DNA of 6,754 bases from Novosphingobium sp. (GTDB taxonomy: Bacteria; Pseudomonadota; Alphaproteobacteria; Sphingomonadales; Sphingomonadaceae), in the NCBI GenBank assembly GCA_030830245.1, contig JAURNJ010000081.1, forward strand, positions 1 to 6,754. The letters are read 5' to 3'. The notes under the pieces were generated by a model. It was not told the origin of the DNA and made no database searches. It saw nothing but the letters and a program-made list of their open reading frames with translations. The translations under genes and the position numbers were made by a program. Shown one piece after another: positions 1 to 5,861 of the stretch. The number at the start of each line of letters is the position of its first letter. Position 1 is the stretch's first letter.

Positions 1-984
1 GGCGAGCGCAGCAGGCTCGTCCGGCTCAATGGCGCCAAGCGCTTTTGCCAGCGCCGCCAGCGCGCCCTGACCATCCTCGTGCGGCTGGGCGAGATAGTGG
101 ATGCGGCAATGCTCCGGCAGGCACCAGCTCGGCTTGCCGGGATAGGCGAAGAAGCCGACCGGCGGCTGACTGCCGACCAGGACAATGCTGTCGAGGTCCG
201 CAAGGAAATCGGTCAACATCTCGGCGAAATAGGGCAGGCGCTCGACTGCGACCACGCCCGCGCCGCGCTCGATCCGGGGGGCGAAGGTATCGCAGAAAAT
301 CCGCGCGCCGGTCTTCCTGCGGATGCGCCCGGCGATCTCGAGGCCTTCTGCGCTGAGCACGGCGTGGCCGCGCAGCAGGATCGCGCTCTTGCCGCCATTG
401 GTCAGCAGTTCCTGCGCCAGCGCCACGGCATCGGGAGAAACCGGCGCAGGTCCGGCCACGGGAAGCGCGGGCGCGACCGTGTCGGCATCACCCCATGCGG
501 TGTCGGCAGGCAGGATCAGCGTCGCGATCTTGCCCGGCGCCTCGCGCGCAGCCTGCACCGAGCGGGCCGCATCGCCGCCCACGGTCCGCGACGAGGTGCC
601 CGAATGGACCCAATGCGAAAAGGGCCGCGCGATCCCGGCCACATCGGAAGCCAGCGGCGCGTCGTATTGCTGGTGATAGGTGGCATGATCGCCCACTACG
701 TTGACGATTGCTGAACCGGCCCGCCGCGCATTGTGAAGGTTCGAGGCTCCATTGGCGAGCCCCGCGCCCAGATGCAGCAAGGTTGCGGCAGGCTTGCCGG
801 TCATCCGCGCGAAGCCGTCCGCCGCTCCGGTCGCCACGCCCTCGAACAGGCACAGCACCGCGCGCAGTTCCGGCGCGGAATCGAGCGCACCGACGAAATG
901 CATCTCCGATGTACCCGGATTGGCGAAGCAGGTGTCTATACCCGATGCCACTAAGCTCTTCACCAGGCTCTGTGCGCCGTTCAT
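1..984 (-). CDS. ThDP-dependent enzyme, acetolactate synthase-like large subunit (5' part, truncated by window edge)
   Basis: Thiamine-diphosphate enzyme of the acetolactate synthase/benzoylformate decarboxylase superfamily. Only the first 328 residues are present, and the frame is open to the left edge. The N-terminal PYR domain (about 1-165) carries NPGTSEMHF (22-30), a cofactor-activating glutamate at E48 in the LFEGVATGAADGFAR stretch, and LHLGAGLANGA (70-80), whose H71 lines up with the active-site His70 of benzoylformate decarboxylase. Residues from about 180 form the central domain (GGKSAILLRGHAV, then DSIVLVGSQPPVGFF). The ThDP-binding PP domain lies outside the window. Start: ATG at 984 with AGGA at 992-995, 7 nt away. 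No ilvN-type regulatory subunit is visible upstream, where the divergent ugd lies. Proteins of this type are often annotated 'acetolactate synthase', but several 2-keto-acid decarboxylases and lyases share the fold, so the substrate is unknown. The family assignment is secure; the reaction is not. Confidence 0.85.
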   Translation of the reverse strand, partial: MNGAQSLVKSLVASGIDTCFANPGTSEMHFVGALDSAPELRAVLCLFEGVATGAADGFARMTGKPAATLLHLGAGLANGASNLHNARRAGSAIVNVVGDHATYHQQYDAPLASDVAGIARPFSHWVHSGTSSRTVGGDAARSVQAAREAPGKIATLILPADTAWGDADTVAPALPVAGPAPVSPDAVALAQELLTNGGKSAILLRGHAVLSAEGLEIAGRIRRKTGARIFCDTFAPRIERGAGVVAVERLPYFAEMLTDFLADLDSIVLVGSQPPVGFFAYPGKPSWCLPEHCRIHYLAQPHEDGQGALAALAKALGAIEPDEPAALA

Positions 985-1000
985 GGTTTCGTCCTGCCTT

Positions 1001-1035
1001 TGCTTGCCAAGTGACCTCGCGCACTGCCTGCCAAG
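1001..1035 (-). repeat. Pair of 11-bp direct repeats upstream of the ThDP-enzyme gene
   Basis: Read on the minus strand, CTTGGCAGGCA (1035-1025) and CTTGGCAAGCA (1011-1001) match at 10 of 11 positions and start 24 bp apart. They end just upstream of the Shine-Dalgarno of the gene starting at 984. The placement suits a regulator-binding site or a leader element, but no known operator is recognised and chance repetition is possible. Confidence 0.35.
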
Positions 1036-1101
1036 CTGCCGTTAGGCAAGTCCGGGCGAGATTCGCACAATTGCAACATAGTCGCGTGTAAGGCGCGCCG
1101 C

Positions 1102-1120
1102 CGGGTGGAATTGCCGCCCG
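1102..1120 (+). promoter_or_regulatory. Small hairpin in the ugd leader
   Basis: CGGGTGG (1102-1108) and CCGCCCG (1114-1120) form a 7-bp stem with one G-T wobble around a 5-nt AATTG loop. It sits about 47 bp before the TTG start of ugd. It has no U-tract, so it is not a classical terminator. I found no convincing sigma-70 -35/-10 pair in the 182-bp divergent region on either strand. The hairpin could be a leader structure or simply a product of GC richness. Confidence 0.25.
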
Positions 1121-1155
1121 ATTTGCCCCATGGGCTGGCGACGGCCAAACCGAAC

Positions 1156-1160
1156 GGAGA
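1156..1160 (+). promoter_or_regulatory. Shine-Dalgarno selecting the TTG start of ugd
   Basis: GGAGA lies 6 nt before TTG at 1167. The next in-frame ATG, at 1179, would remove K2-I3-A4 from the first beta strand of the Rossmann fold (KIAMVGSGYVG) and lies 18 nt from this site. The spacing and the protein fold therefore both favour TTG. Confidence 0.75.
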
Positions 1161-1166
1161 CGCAAC

Positions 1167-2471
1167 TTGAAGATCGCAATGGTGGGGTCGGGCTATGTTG
1201 GCCTCGTGTCTGGCGCATGCTTCGCCGATTTCGGCCACGATGTGGTCTGCGTGGACAAGGACGAGGCCAAGATCGCGCGGCTTGATGCCGGGCGCATGCC
1301 CATCTACGAGCCCGGCCTCGAAGAACTGGTTGCGCGCAATGTCGCGGCTGGCAGGCTTGCCTTTACCACGGACCTCGCTTCGGCACTCGACGGGGCTGGC
1401 GCGGTGTTCATCGCCGTGGGCACACCTTCGCGGCGCGGCGACGGCCATGCCGATCTTTCCTTCGTTTTCGCCGTTGCCGAGGAAGTCGGCCAGAACCTCA
1501 GGAATCCGGCGGTCATCGTCACCAAGTCTACCGTGCCGGTCGGCACTGGCGACGAGGTGGAGCGGATTGTCGCCGAATCCGGCACGAGCGTGAAGTTCGC
1601 CGTCGCTTCAAACCCGGAATTCCTGCGCGAAGGCGCGGCAATCGAGGACTTCAAGCGGCCCGATCGCATCGTTGTCGGCACTGACGACGAATGGGCGCGA
1701 GAGGTTCTCTCCGAAATCTACCGCCCGCTGTTCCTCAACCGCGCGCCGATCCTGTTCACTTCGCGGCGCAGCGCCGAACTGATCAAATATGCCGCCAACG
1801 CCTTCCTTGCGACCAAGATCACCTTCATCAACGAGATCGCCGATCTGTGCGAAAAGGTGGGCGGCGACGTGCAGGACGTGGCGCGCGGCATCGGCCTCGA
1901 TGGCCGCATCGGCAGCAAGTTTCTCCACCCCGGCCCCGGCTACGGCGGTTCGTGCTTTCCCAAGGACACGCTGGCCTTGCTCAAGACCAGCGAGGATTAT
2001 GACAGTCCGCTGCGCGTGGTCGAGGCGGTCGCCAAGGTCAACGACAGTCGCAAGCGGGCGATGGGCCGCAAGGTGATCGATGCGCTCGGCGAGGCCCCGC
2101 GCGGCAAGCGGGTGGCGCTGCTCGGCCTGACCTTCAAGCCCAACACCGATGACATGCGCGATGCGCCTTCGATCGCGATTGCCCAGGCACTGCTCGATGC
2201 GGGTGTCGAGGTGGTCGCCTACGATCCCGAAGGCATGGAGCCAGCTAGTGCAATTATGCCCGAGGTGAAGATGGCGGGCAGCGCCTACGAAGCGCTTGAG
2301 GGCGCGGATGCGGTCGCCATCGTCACCGAATGGGATGCCTTTCGCGCGCTTGATCTGCAACGCATGAAGCGGGCGATGACTGCTCCGGCGGTGGTCGGCC
2401 TCAGGAACTTCTGTGAACCGAGCGACATGCGCAGCCGGGGCTTTGCCTATACCAGCATCGGGCGGGGGTGA
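1167..2471 (+). CDS. ugd: UDP-glucose 6-dehydrogenase
   Basis: Cytoplasmic NAD-dependent enzyme that oxidises UDP-glucose twice to UDP-glucuronate, a precursor for exopolysaccharide, capsule and some lipid glycans. The 434 residues match the usual family length. The N-terminal Rossmann domain starts with KIAMVGSGYVGLVSG (2-16), followed by VDKD (29-32) and the TKSTVPVGT motif (119-127). The central domain has NPEFLREG (149-156) and LIKYAANAFLATKI (205-218), with K207 and N211. The catalytic cysteine is C263 in GGSCFPKD (260-267), with D267 behind it. These match Cys260/Lys204/Asn208/Asp264 of the Streptococcus pyogenes enzyme with a constant offset of 3. The C-terminal UDP-binding domain shows LLGLTFKPNTDDMRDAPS (318-335) and IVTEWDAF (385-392). 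The start codon is TTG, supported by GGAGA at 1156-1160. It is divergent from the ThDP-enzyme gene and has no polysaccharide gene next to it, so it probably serves clusters elsewhere. Confidence 0.97.
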   Translation: MKIAMVGSGYVGLVSGACFADFGHDVVCVDKDEAKIARLDAGRMPIYEPGLEELVARNVAAGRLAFTTDLASALDGAGAVFIAVGTPSRRGDGHADLSFVFAVAEEVGQNLRNPAVIVTKSTVPVGTGDEVERIVAESGTSVKFAVASNPEFLREGAAIEDFKRPDRIVVGTDDEWAREVLSEIYRPLFLNRAPILFTSRRSAELIKYAANAFLATKITFINEIADLCEKVGGDVQDVARGIGLDGRIGSKFLHPGPGYGGSCFPKDTLALLKTSEDYDSPLRVVEAVAKVNDSRKRAMGRKVIDALGEAPRGKRVALLGLTFKPNTDDMRDAPSIAIAQALLDAGVEVVAYDPEGMEPASAIMPEVKMAGSAYEALEGADAVAIVTEWDAFRALDLQRMKRAMTAPAVVGLRNFCEPSDMRSRGFAYTSIGRG

Positions 2472-2522
2472 GCAGATCCTGCCCTCGCGCTTGCAAGAAT
2501 GGGCGGGGTGGGGCCTCTGGCG

Positions 2523-2558
2523 GCAAGGGAAAATGGAATAGCGAAATCGACCCCTTGC
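2523..2558. repeat. Inverted repeat in the ugd-aldo/keto reductase gap
   Basis: GCAAGGG (2523-2529) and CCCTTGC (2552-2558) are perfect 7-bp inverted arms separated by a 22-nt A/T-richer spacer. The dyad lies 19 bp before the AGGAG (2577-2581) of the aldo/keto reductase gene. The long spacer makes a tight RNA terminator unlikely. A dimeric regulator site or a loose leader stem is possible. The rest of the 117-bp gap shows no U-tract terminator after ugd. Confidence 0.25.
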
Positions 2559-2588
2559 GGCACGCGCCCGAGTGACAGGAGATGACGA

Positions 2589-3626
2589 ATGGAATTCCGA
2601 ACACTTGGCCGCAGCGGCCTGAAGGTGTCGCAATTTGGCTTTGGCGCCATGACATTCGCGGGAAGTCCGGGTGGATTTGGCAAGATCGGCGAAACAAGTG
2701 GTGCCGCAGCCCAGAGACAAGTCGACATCTGCCTGGATGCCGGCATCAATTTTTTCGATACGGCTGACGGGTACGACGCCGGCCAATCCGAAACCATCCT
2801 GGGCGAAGCGCTCGGTTTACGCCGGTCCGAGGTGGTGGTCGCGACGAAGGCTTTTCTCCCGGTGGGCAAGCAGGGCGTGAATGACCGAGGCCTTGGCCGC
2901 CGCCACCTCATCATGGCCTGCGAAGCAAGTCTCAAGCGGCTCGGAACCGACTGGATCGACCTCTACCAGCTCCACGTGTTCGACGCTGCCGTACCTCTGG
3001 AAGAGACGCTGAGCGCTCTCGATTACCTCGTCACGTCGGGCAAGGTTCGATACGTCGGCTGCTCGAATTTCTTCGGTTGGCAAGTGATGAAGGGACTGGC
3101 GCTGGCGGAACAGCGCGGCTTCGAACGCTTCATAAGCAATCAGATACAGTACTCACTGATGATCCGGGATGCCGAGGACGAAATCCTCCCCTGCGGGATC
3201 GATCAAGGCGTGGGCGCCATCGTTTGGGGCGCGATGGCCGCCGGCTTCCTCTCGGGCAAATACTCGGGCGATTTCGACAGCGGCAATGCGCGCCTCGCGA
3301 CCGATCCGCGCCTGGCAGAATATCAGGGCCGTGGGGCGGACGTGCTGGCGGCGCTTGCGGCCATCGCGGCTGAGCACGGCGTTTCGCAAGGCCAGGTCGC
3401 CCTTAATTGGGTTGCAAACCGCAAGGGTGTCACGTCTGTCCTCGTCGGTGCCCGTAGCGAGGAGCAATTGCTCGACAATCTAGCTGCCTCACAATGGGCG
3501 CTCAGCGAGCAAGAGATTGATCGGCTGGACAAAGCGAGCCAGGAGCATCGCCGCCGTTACCCGGATTCGCATCAGCGCGGTATGTTCGCGGAACGAAATC
3601 CGCCGATCTACCGCTATCACAGCTAA
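2589..3626 (+). CDS. Aldo/keto reductase
   Basis: Predicted soluble NADPH-dependent oxidoreductase with a TIM-barrel fold, reducing aldehydes or ketones; the physiological substrate is unknown. The 345 residues are typical of the bacterial YajO/Tas/Kv-beta-like branch. The N-terminus MEFRTLGRSGLKVSQFGFGAM is characteristic. The catalytic tetrad is complete: D57 and Y62 in FFDTADGYD, K87 in VVVATKAF, and H129 in DLYQLHV. Cofactor-pocket signatures are GCSNF (157-161), NQIQYSL (184-190), the WGAMAAGFLSGKY segment (213-225) and LVGARS (285-290). ATG at 2589 has AGGAG at 2577-2581, 7 nt away. It is co-directional with ugd but 117 bp downstream, so it probably has its own promoter. Codon choice is looser than next door: in a hand count of about 51 codons near the start, about 21 end in A or T, against about 14 of 50 in ugd, and it uses ATA twice, AGA, TTA and CTA. 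This may mean low expression or later acquisition. Confidence 0.93.
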   Translation: MEFRTLGRSGLKVSQFGFGAMTFAGSPGGFGKIGETSGAAAQRQVDICLDAGINFFDTADGYDAGQSETILGEALGLRRSEVVVATKAFLPVGKQGVNDRGLGRRHLIMACEASLKRLGTDWIDLYQLHVFDAAVPLEETLSALDYLVTSGKVRYVGCSNFFGWQVMKGLALAEQRGFERFISNQIQYSLMIRDAEDEILPCGIDQGVGAIVWGAMAAGFLSGKYSGDFDSGNARLATDPRLAEYQGRGADVLAALAAIAAEHGVSQGQVALNWVANRKGVTSVLVGARSEEQLLDNLAASQWALSEQEIDRLDKASQEHRRRYPDSHQRGMFAERNPPIYRYHS

Positions 3627-3640
3627 GTGAGCTGCCGCGC

Positions 3641-3676
3641 GACCCCGGATCGAGCCCGGGATCGCCCGGAATGACG
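3641..3676. repeat. Extragenic palindromic repeat, possible bidirectional terminator
   Basis: The 60-bp gap between convergent genes holds a GC-rich palindrome. CCCGG (3644-3648) pairs with CCGGG (3656-3660) around a 7-nt loop, and flanking GA/TC pairs extend the stem past one mismatch. On the minus strand the element begins CGTCATTCCGGG, a form I recall for dispersed repeats in alphaproteobacterial and especially sphingomonad genomes. Its position after the stop at 3626 and the opposing stop at 3687 suits a shared transcription end, although the following T-rich stretch (3685-3690) is weak. Copy number cannot be judged from this window. Confidence 0.55.
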
Positions 3677-3686
3677 AGGCGAGCCT

Positions 3687-4487
3687 TTATTCCCCCGTGA
3701 ACTTCGGCGGACGGCGTTCGGCGAAAGCCTTGCCTGCCTCGTAGTGGTCCTTGGTCCAGGCGCTCTGTGTCTCCATGCCGAGGTGCGTCTCGATCAGCCC
3801 TTCGAGCATGTTGCGCAGGACAAGGTTTATCGCCCGCTTGGTGGTGTGGAGCGCCACCCGCGGGCTGTCGGCCAGCCGCTGGGCGAGGCCATAGACCTTC
3901 TCGTCCAGTTCCTCGACGGTCTCGACCGCCTCATTGATCAGGCCCGCCTCGGCAGCCTGCTTGCCAGTCAGCGCCTCCCCGGTGAACAGGTGGTACTTGG
4001 CCTTGGGAAAGCCCATCAGCAGCGGCCAGGTCAGCGCACCGCCGTCGCCCGCAGTCATGCCGACATTGACGTGGGTGTCGGCGATCTTCGCATTGGCCAT
4101 CATGTAGGTGATGTCGCAGAGCGAGGCGAGAGTCGCGCCAAGGCCCATGGCGTGGCCGTTGATCCGCCCGATCAGAGGCTTTTCCAGCCGCAGCATGGAC
4201 TCGACGATGTGCTTGGCTTCGAGCATCTGGTAATACCACATGGCGTGGTCGTTGTTCTCGTAGCGCTCCATCATCCGCTTGATGTCGCCGCCCGCGCTGA
4301 ACGCCTTTTCGCCCGCCCCGGTGAGCACGACAACGTCGGTCTCGCGGTCGTGGTTGATCAGCTCGAAGATCTGCGCCAGCTCGGTATGCTGCTCGGGCGA
4401 TGGCGAGTTCATCGGCGGATTGTCGAGCGTGACGACGAGGATCTTGCCCCGCTTTTCCAGCTTCAGATTCTTGATCGCTTCGTACAT
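3687..4487 (-). CDS. Crotonase-fold (enoyl-CoA hydratase/isomerase family) protein lacking both canonical glutamates
   Basis: Acyl-CoA-binding protein of the crotonase superfamily; 266 residues, a normal length. The fold is clear from VTLDNPPMNS (19-28), the oxyanion-hole segment FSAGGDIK (63-70), the second oxyanion segment INGHAMGLGATLASLCDI (109-126), LTGEALTGKQAAEAGLINE (168-186) and the C-terminal EAGKAFAERRPPKF (250-263). Aligned by eye to rat mitochondrial enoyl-CoA hydratase, Glu144 (GGGCE motif) becomes T119 and Glu164 (PE..LG motif) becomes H139 in ADTHVNVGMTAGDGG (136-150). D148 lies next to the region that carries the catalytic Asp204 in dienoyl-CoA isomerase and could be an alternative acid/base. 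Standard hydratase activity is therefore doubtful; an isomerase, lyase or thioesterase-like reaction is possible. ATG at 4487 has AGGGAG at 4493-4498, 5 nt away. It is the last gene of the minus-strand trio, 23 bp after the flavoprotein gene. The superfamily is certain; the reaction is not. Confidence 0.93.
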   Translation of the reverse strand: MYEAIKNLKLEKRGKILVVTLDNPPMNSPSPEQHTELAQIFELINHDRETDVVVLTGAGEKAFSAGGDIKRMMERYENNDHAMWYYQMLEAKHIVESMLRLEKPLIGRINGHAMGLGATLASLCDITYMMANAKIADTHVNVGMTAGDGGALTWPLLMGFPKAKYHLFTGEALTGKQAAEAGLINEAVETVEELDEKVYGLAQRLADSPRVALHTTKRAINLVLRNMLEGLIETHLGMETQSAWTKDHYEAGKAFAERRPPKFTGE

Positions 4488-4510
4488 CTCGGCTCCCTTT
4501 CTCGGATCTG

Positions 4511-5470
4511 TCAGTTCGTGCCCCAGGCAGGCACCGCGCAGGCCGCCGCATATTCGCTACGCAGGCGCGCGACAAGTTCGGCAACGCTGGGAATATCGTC
4601 GATCAGGGCCGCGCCCTGTCCGGCAGACCAGACATCCTTCCAAGGCTTCTGACCTTCGGGCAGGTGATCGTGGCCGTGCTTTTCGGGCCGCGCGAGGCTG
4701 TCCGGGTCGAGCCCGACCGCGCGCAGCGAGGGCTTGAGCCACGATGCGGCAAGGCCCGTGTAGTCGGCTGTGTAGGTCACGTCGTCGACGCCCGCCTCGA
4801 CGATCATCTGCTTGTAGGCCTGAGGCGCGCCCGCCTCCTTGGTGGCGATGAAGCGCGTGCCAACATAGGCAAGGTCTGCTCCCAGCACTTCGGCGGCACG
4901 GATCACGGCGCCAGTGCTGACTGCGCCCGCCATGACAATGGTGCCATCGAACATCGCTCGCAGCTTGGGAATGAAGGTCAGGTGGGTGATCGTTCCGGCA
5001 TGGCCGCCGCCGCCCGCGCCGATTGCGATCATGCCATCAACCCCTGCCGCAGCCGCCTTTTCGGCGAAGCGCAAGTTGGTGACGTCGTGATAGTGGAGCA
5101 TGCCCATGTCGCGCACCATTGGCGCATGGGCAGTCGGGTTGCCGACCGAGGTGACGATGATCCGGGTGCCCGCCTGCTTGCAGGCTTCGAGGTTGCGGCG
5201 AAACTCGTCGGCGTCGGCGCGCGGCGAGATGTTGACGCACAGCGGCCCTGCCCTGCCGCCTTCATCGCCCTCGAAGCGGTCGAGGCTGTCGCGGATCTCG
5301 CCGAGCTGCGCCTGCAGCTCTTCGAAGTCGCGCAGGTGGTTTGCCGTAATTGAGCCGATGATCCCGGCCTTGCAGCAGGCAATCGCCAGTGCCGGATTGC
5401 TGACGAGGAACATCGGCGCGCAGAATGCGGGCAGCGCGAGCCTGTCGCGCATGTCTTGCGCCAGTGGCAT
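4511..5470 (-). CDS. NMO-type FMN oxidoreductase (nitronate monooxygenase/2-nitropropane dioxygenase family)
   Basis: FMN-binding TIM-barrel flavoprotein of 319 residues, the usual length. Members include nitronate monooxygenases, NADH:quinone reductases and FabK-like enoyl reductases, and most bacterial copies are uncharacterised. The N-terminal barrel entry is LPAFCAPMFLVSNPALAIACCKAGIIGSI (13-41, interrupted here only by numbering). The signature GAGGGGHAGT (151-160) includes H157, at the position of the histidine proposed as catalytic base in nitronate monooxygenases. Phosphate-binding strands follow: VMAGAVSTG (179-187) and GADLAYVGTRFIAT (197-210). ATG at 5470 is preceded by GGAGGAA at 5478-5484, 7 nt away. 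The frame stays open to 6010, but that upstream stretch overlaps the small-protein gene and lacks family similarity, so the internal start is preferred. It sits 26 bp after the small gene and 23 bp before the crotonase gene. The neighbouring acyl-CoA protein suggests a coupled degradation step, but the substrate is not inferable. Confidence 0.92.
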   Translation of the reverse strand: MPLAQDMRDRLALPAFCAPMFLVSNPALAIACCKAGIIGSITANHLRDFEELQAQLGEIRDSLDRFEGDEGGRAGPLCVNISPRADADEFRRNLEACKQAGTRIIVTSVGNPTAHAPMVRDMGMLHYHDVTNLRFAEKAAAAGVDGMIAIGAGGGGHAGTITHLTFIPKLRAMFDGTIVMAGAVSTGAVIRAAEVLGADLAYVGTRFIATKEAGAPQAYKQMIVEAGVDDVTYTADYTGLAASWLKPSLRAVGLDPDSLARPEKHGHDHLPEGQKPWKDVWSAGQGAALIDDIPSVAELVARLRSEYAAACAVPAWGTN

Positions 5471-5496
5471 TGTCCGCTTCCTCCCCGCGCCCGGCC

Positions 5497-5742
5497 TCAG
5501 CTCTTGGTCGATTCCTTCGCCTTCGCCCTGGGCTTTGCAACCGGGGCCTTGGGCTTGGCGGGAGCGGCCTTTGCGGGCGCAGCCTTGGCCTTTGCCTTGC
5601 GCGCATCGTCGAGCTTGGCGACGGTATCGTCGGGCGAGGTGAACACGTCCTCGCCCTTGGCCTTCTTGCCGATTGAATAGCGGTAAACGACGTAGACGGA
5701 GGCACTGGCCGCACCGGCGACCGCCCAGCGAAGCAGTTTCAT
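5497..5742 (-). CDS. Small membrane-anchored Lys/Ala/Pro-rich protein, function unknown
   Basis: Not recognised as a characterised protein. The 81 residues have two parts. The N-terminus MKLLRWAVAGAASASVYVVYRYS has one hydrophobic helix (about 3-20), best read as an uncleaved membrane anchor. After a short polar linker with acidic residues (GEDVFTSPDDTVAKLDD, 30-46), the tail from about 48 is almost only Lys, Ala, Pro and Arg, with repeated KAAPAK-like units (53-63). It resembles histone-H1-like or AlgP-like tails in composition only. ATG at 5742 has GGAG at 5750-5753, 7 nt away. The clear Shine-Dalgarno, a hydrophobic-then-basic layout that makes sense only in this frame, and the 26-bp gap to the flavoprotein gene support a real gene, first in the minus-strand trio. 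The positive tail would face the cytoplasm under the positive-inside rule and could touch nucleic acid or anionic lipid heads. That is inference. Confidence 0.78.
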   Translation of the reverse strand: MKLLRWAVAGAASASVYVVYRYSIGKKAKGEDVFTSPDDTVAKLDDARKAKAKAAPAKAAPAKPKAPVAKPRAKAKESTKS

Positions 5743-5861
5743 CGAAAATCTCCAGAGCAGATTTGGCTGTGAATTGGCATGAGGCCGCTCTTAACCTATT
5801 CCTCGCCAACCACAAGGCGAGGCCGACTTGCCACACCTGTGAGCGAACCGGGAGATTGGGC
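5743..5861. promoter_or_regulatory. Divergent intergenic region with perfect 7-bp dyad
   Basis: This 119-bp gap must carry the promoters for the minus-strand trio and the plus-strand sulfotransferase. CCTCGCC (5801-5807) and GGCGAGG (5816-5822) are perfect inverted arms around AACCACAA, suited to a dimeric regulator controlling both directions; no U-tract follows on either strand. A weak plus-strand sigma-70-like pair is TTGGCA (5774-5779), a 17-nt spacer, then TATTCC (5797-5802), which would overlap the dyad. The -10 matches only half the consensus, so the promoter call is tentative. Confidence 0.35.
5850..5855 (+). promoter_or_regulatory. Shine-Dalgarno favouring a TTG start for the sulfotransferase
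   Basis: GGGAGA lies 6 nt before TTG at 5862, an ideal distance. The in-frame ATG at 5883 has only AGGGA at 5874-5878, 4 nt away. The longer form keeps the YRELMDAARHEAGLDNFG stretch complete, which resembles the usual beginning of this sulfotransferase type. Confidence 0.55.

Noticed and set aside
79..714. 211-codon plus-strand open frame near the left edge
   Set aside because: It is the complement of the ThDP-enzyme gene, which has family motifs throughout; the composition is shadow-like.
985..1166. Sigma-70 promoters such as TTGCAA (1071-1076) or CATAGT (1077-1082)
   Set aside because: Neither has a partner box at 16-18 nt on either strand, so no promoter is called.
2472..2522. GCCC/GGGC stem around CTTGCAAG after ugd as a terminator
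   Set aside because: The stem is only 4 bp with a large loop and no following T-run; not distinguishable from chance in GC-rich DNA.
1608..2786. 392-codon minus-strand open frame opposite ugd
   Set aside because: It lies antisense to the well-supported ugd gene, has Arg/Ala/His-rich composition typical of GC-rich shadow frames, shows no recognisable motif, and crosses into the next gene.
3744..4652. 302-codon plus-strand open frame opposite the crotonase gene
   Set aside because: Antisense shadow of a gene with clear family motifs; no domain signature and no convincing Shine-Dalgarno.
4664..5353. 229-codon plus-strand open frame opposite the flavoprotein gene
   Set aside because: Antisense shadow; the minus strand carries the GAGGGGHAGT signature and a good Shine-Dalgarno.
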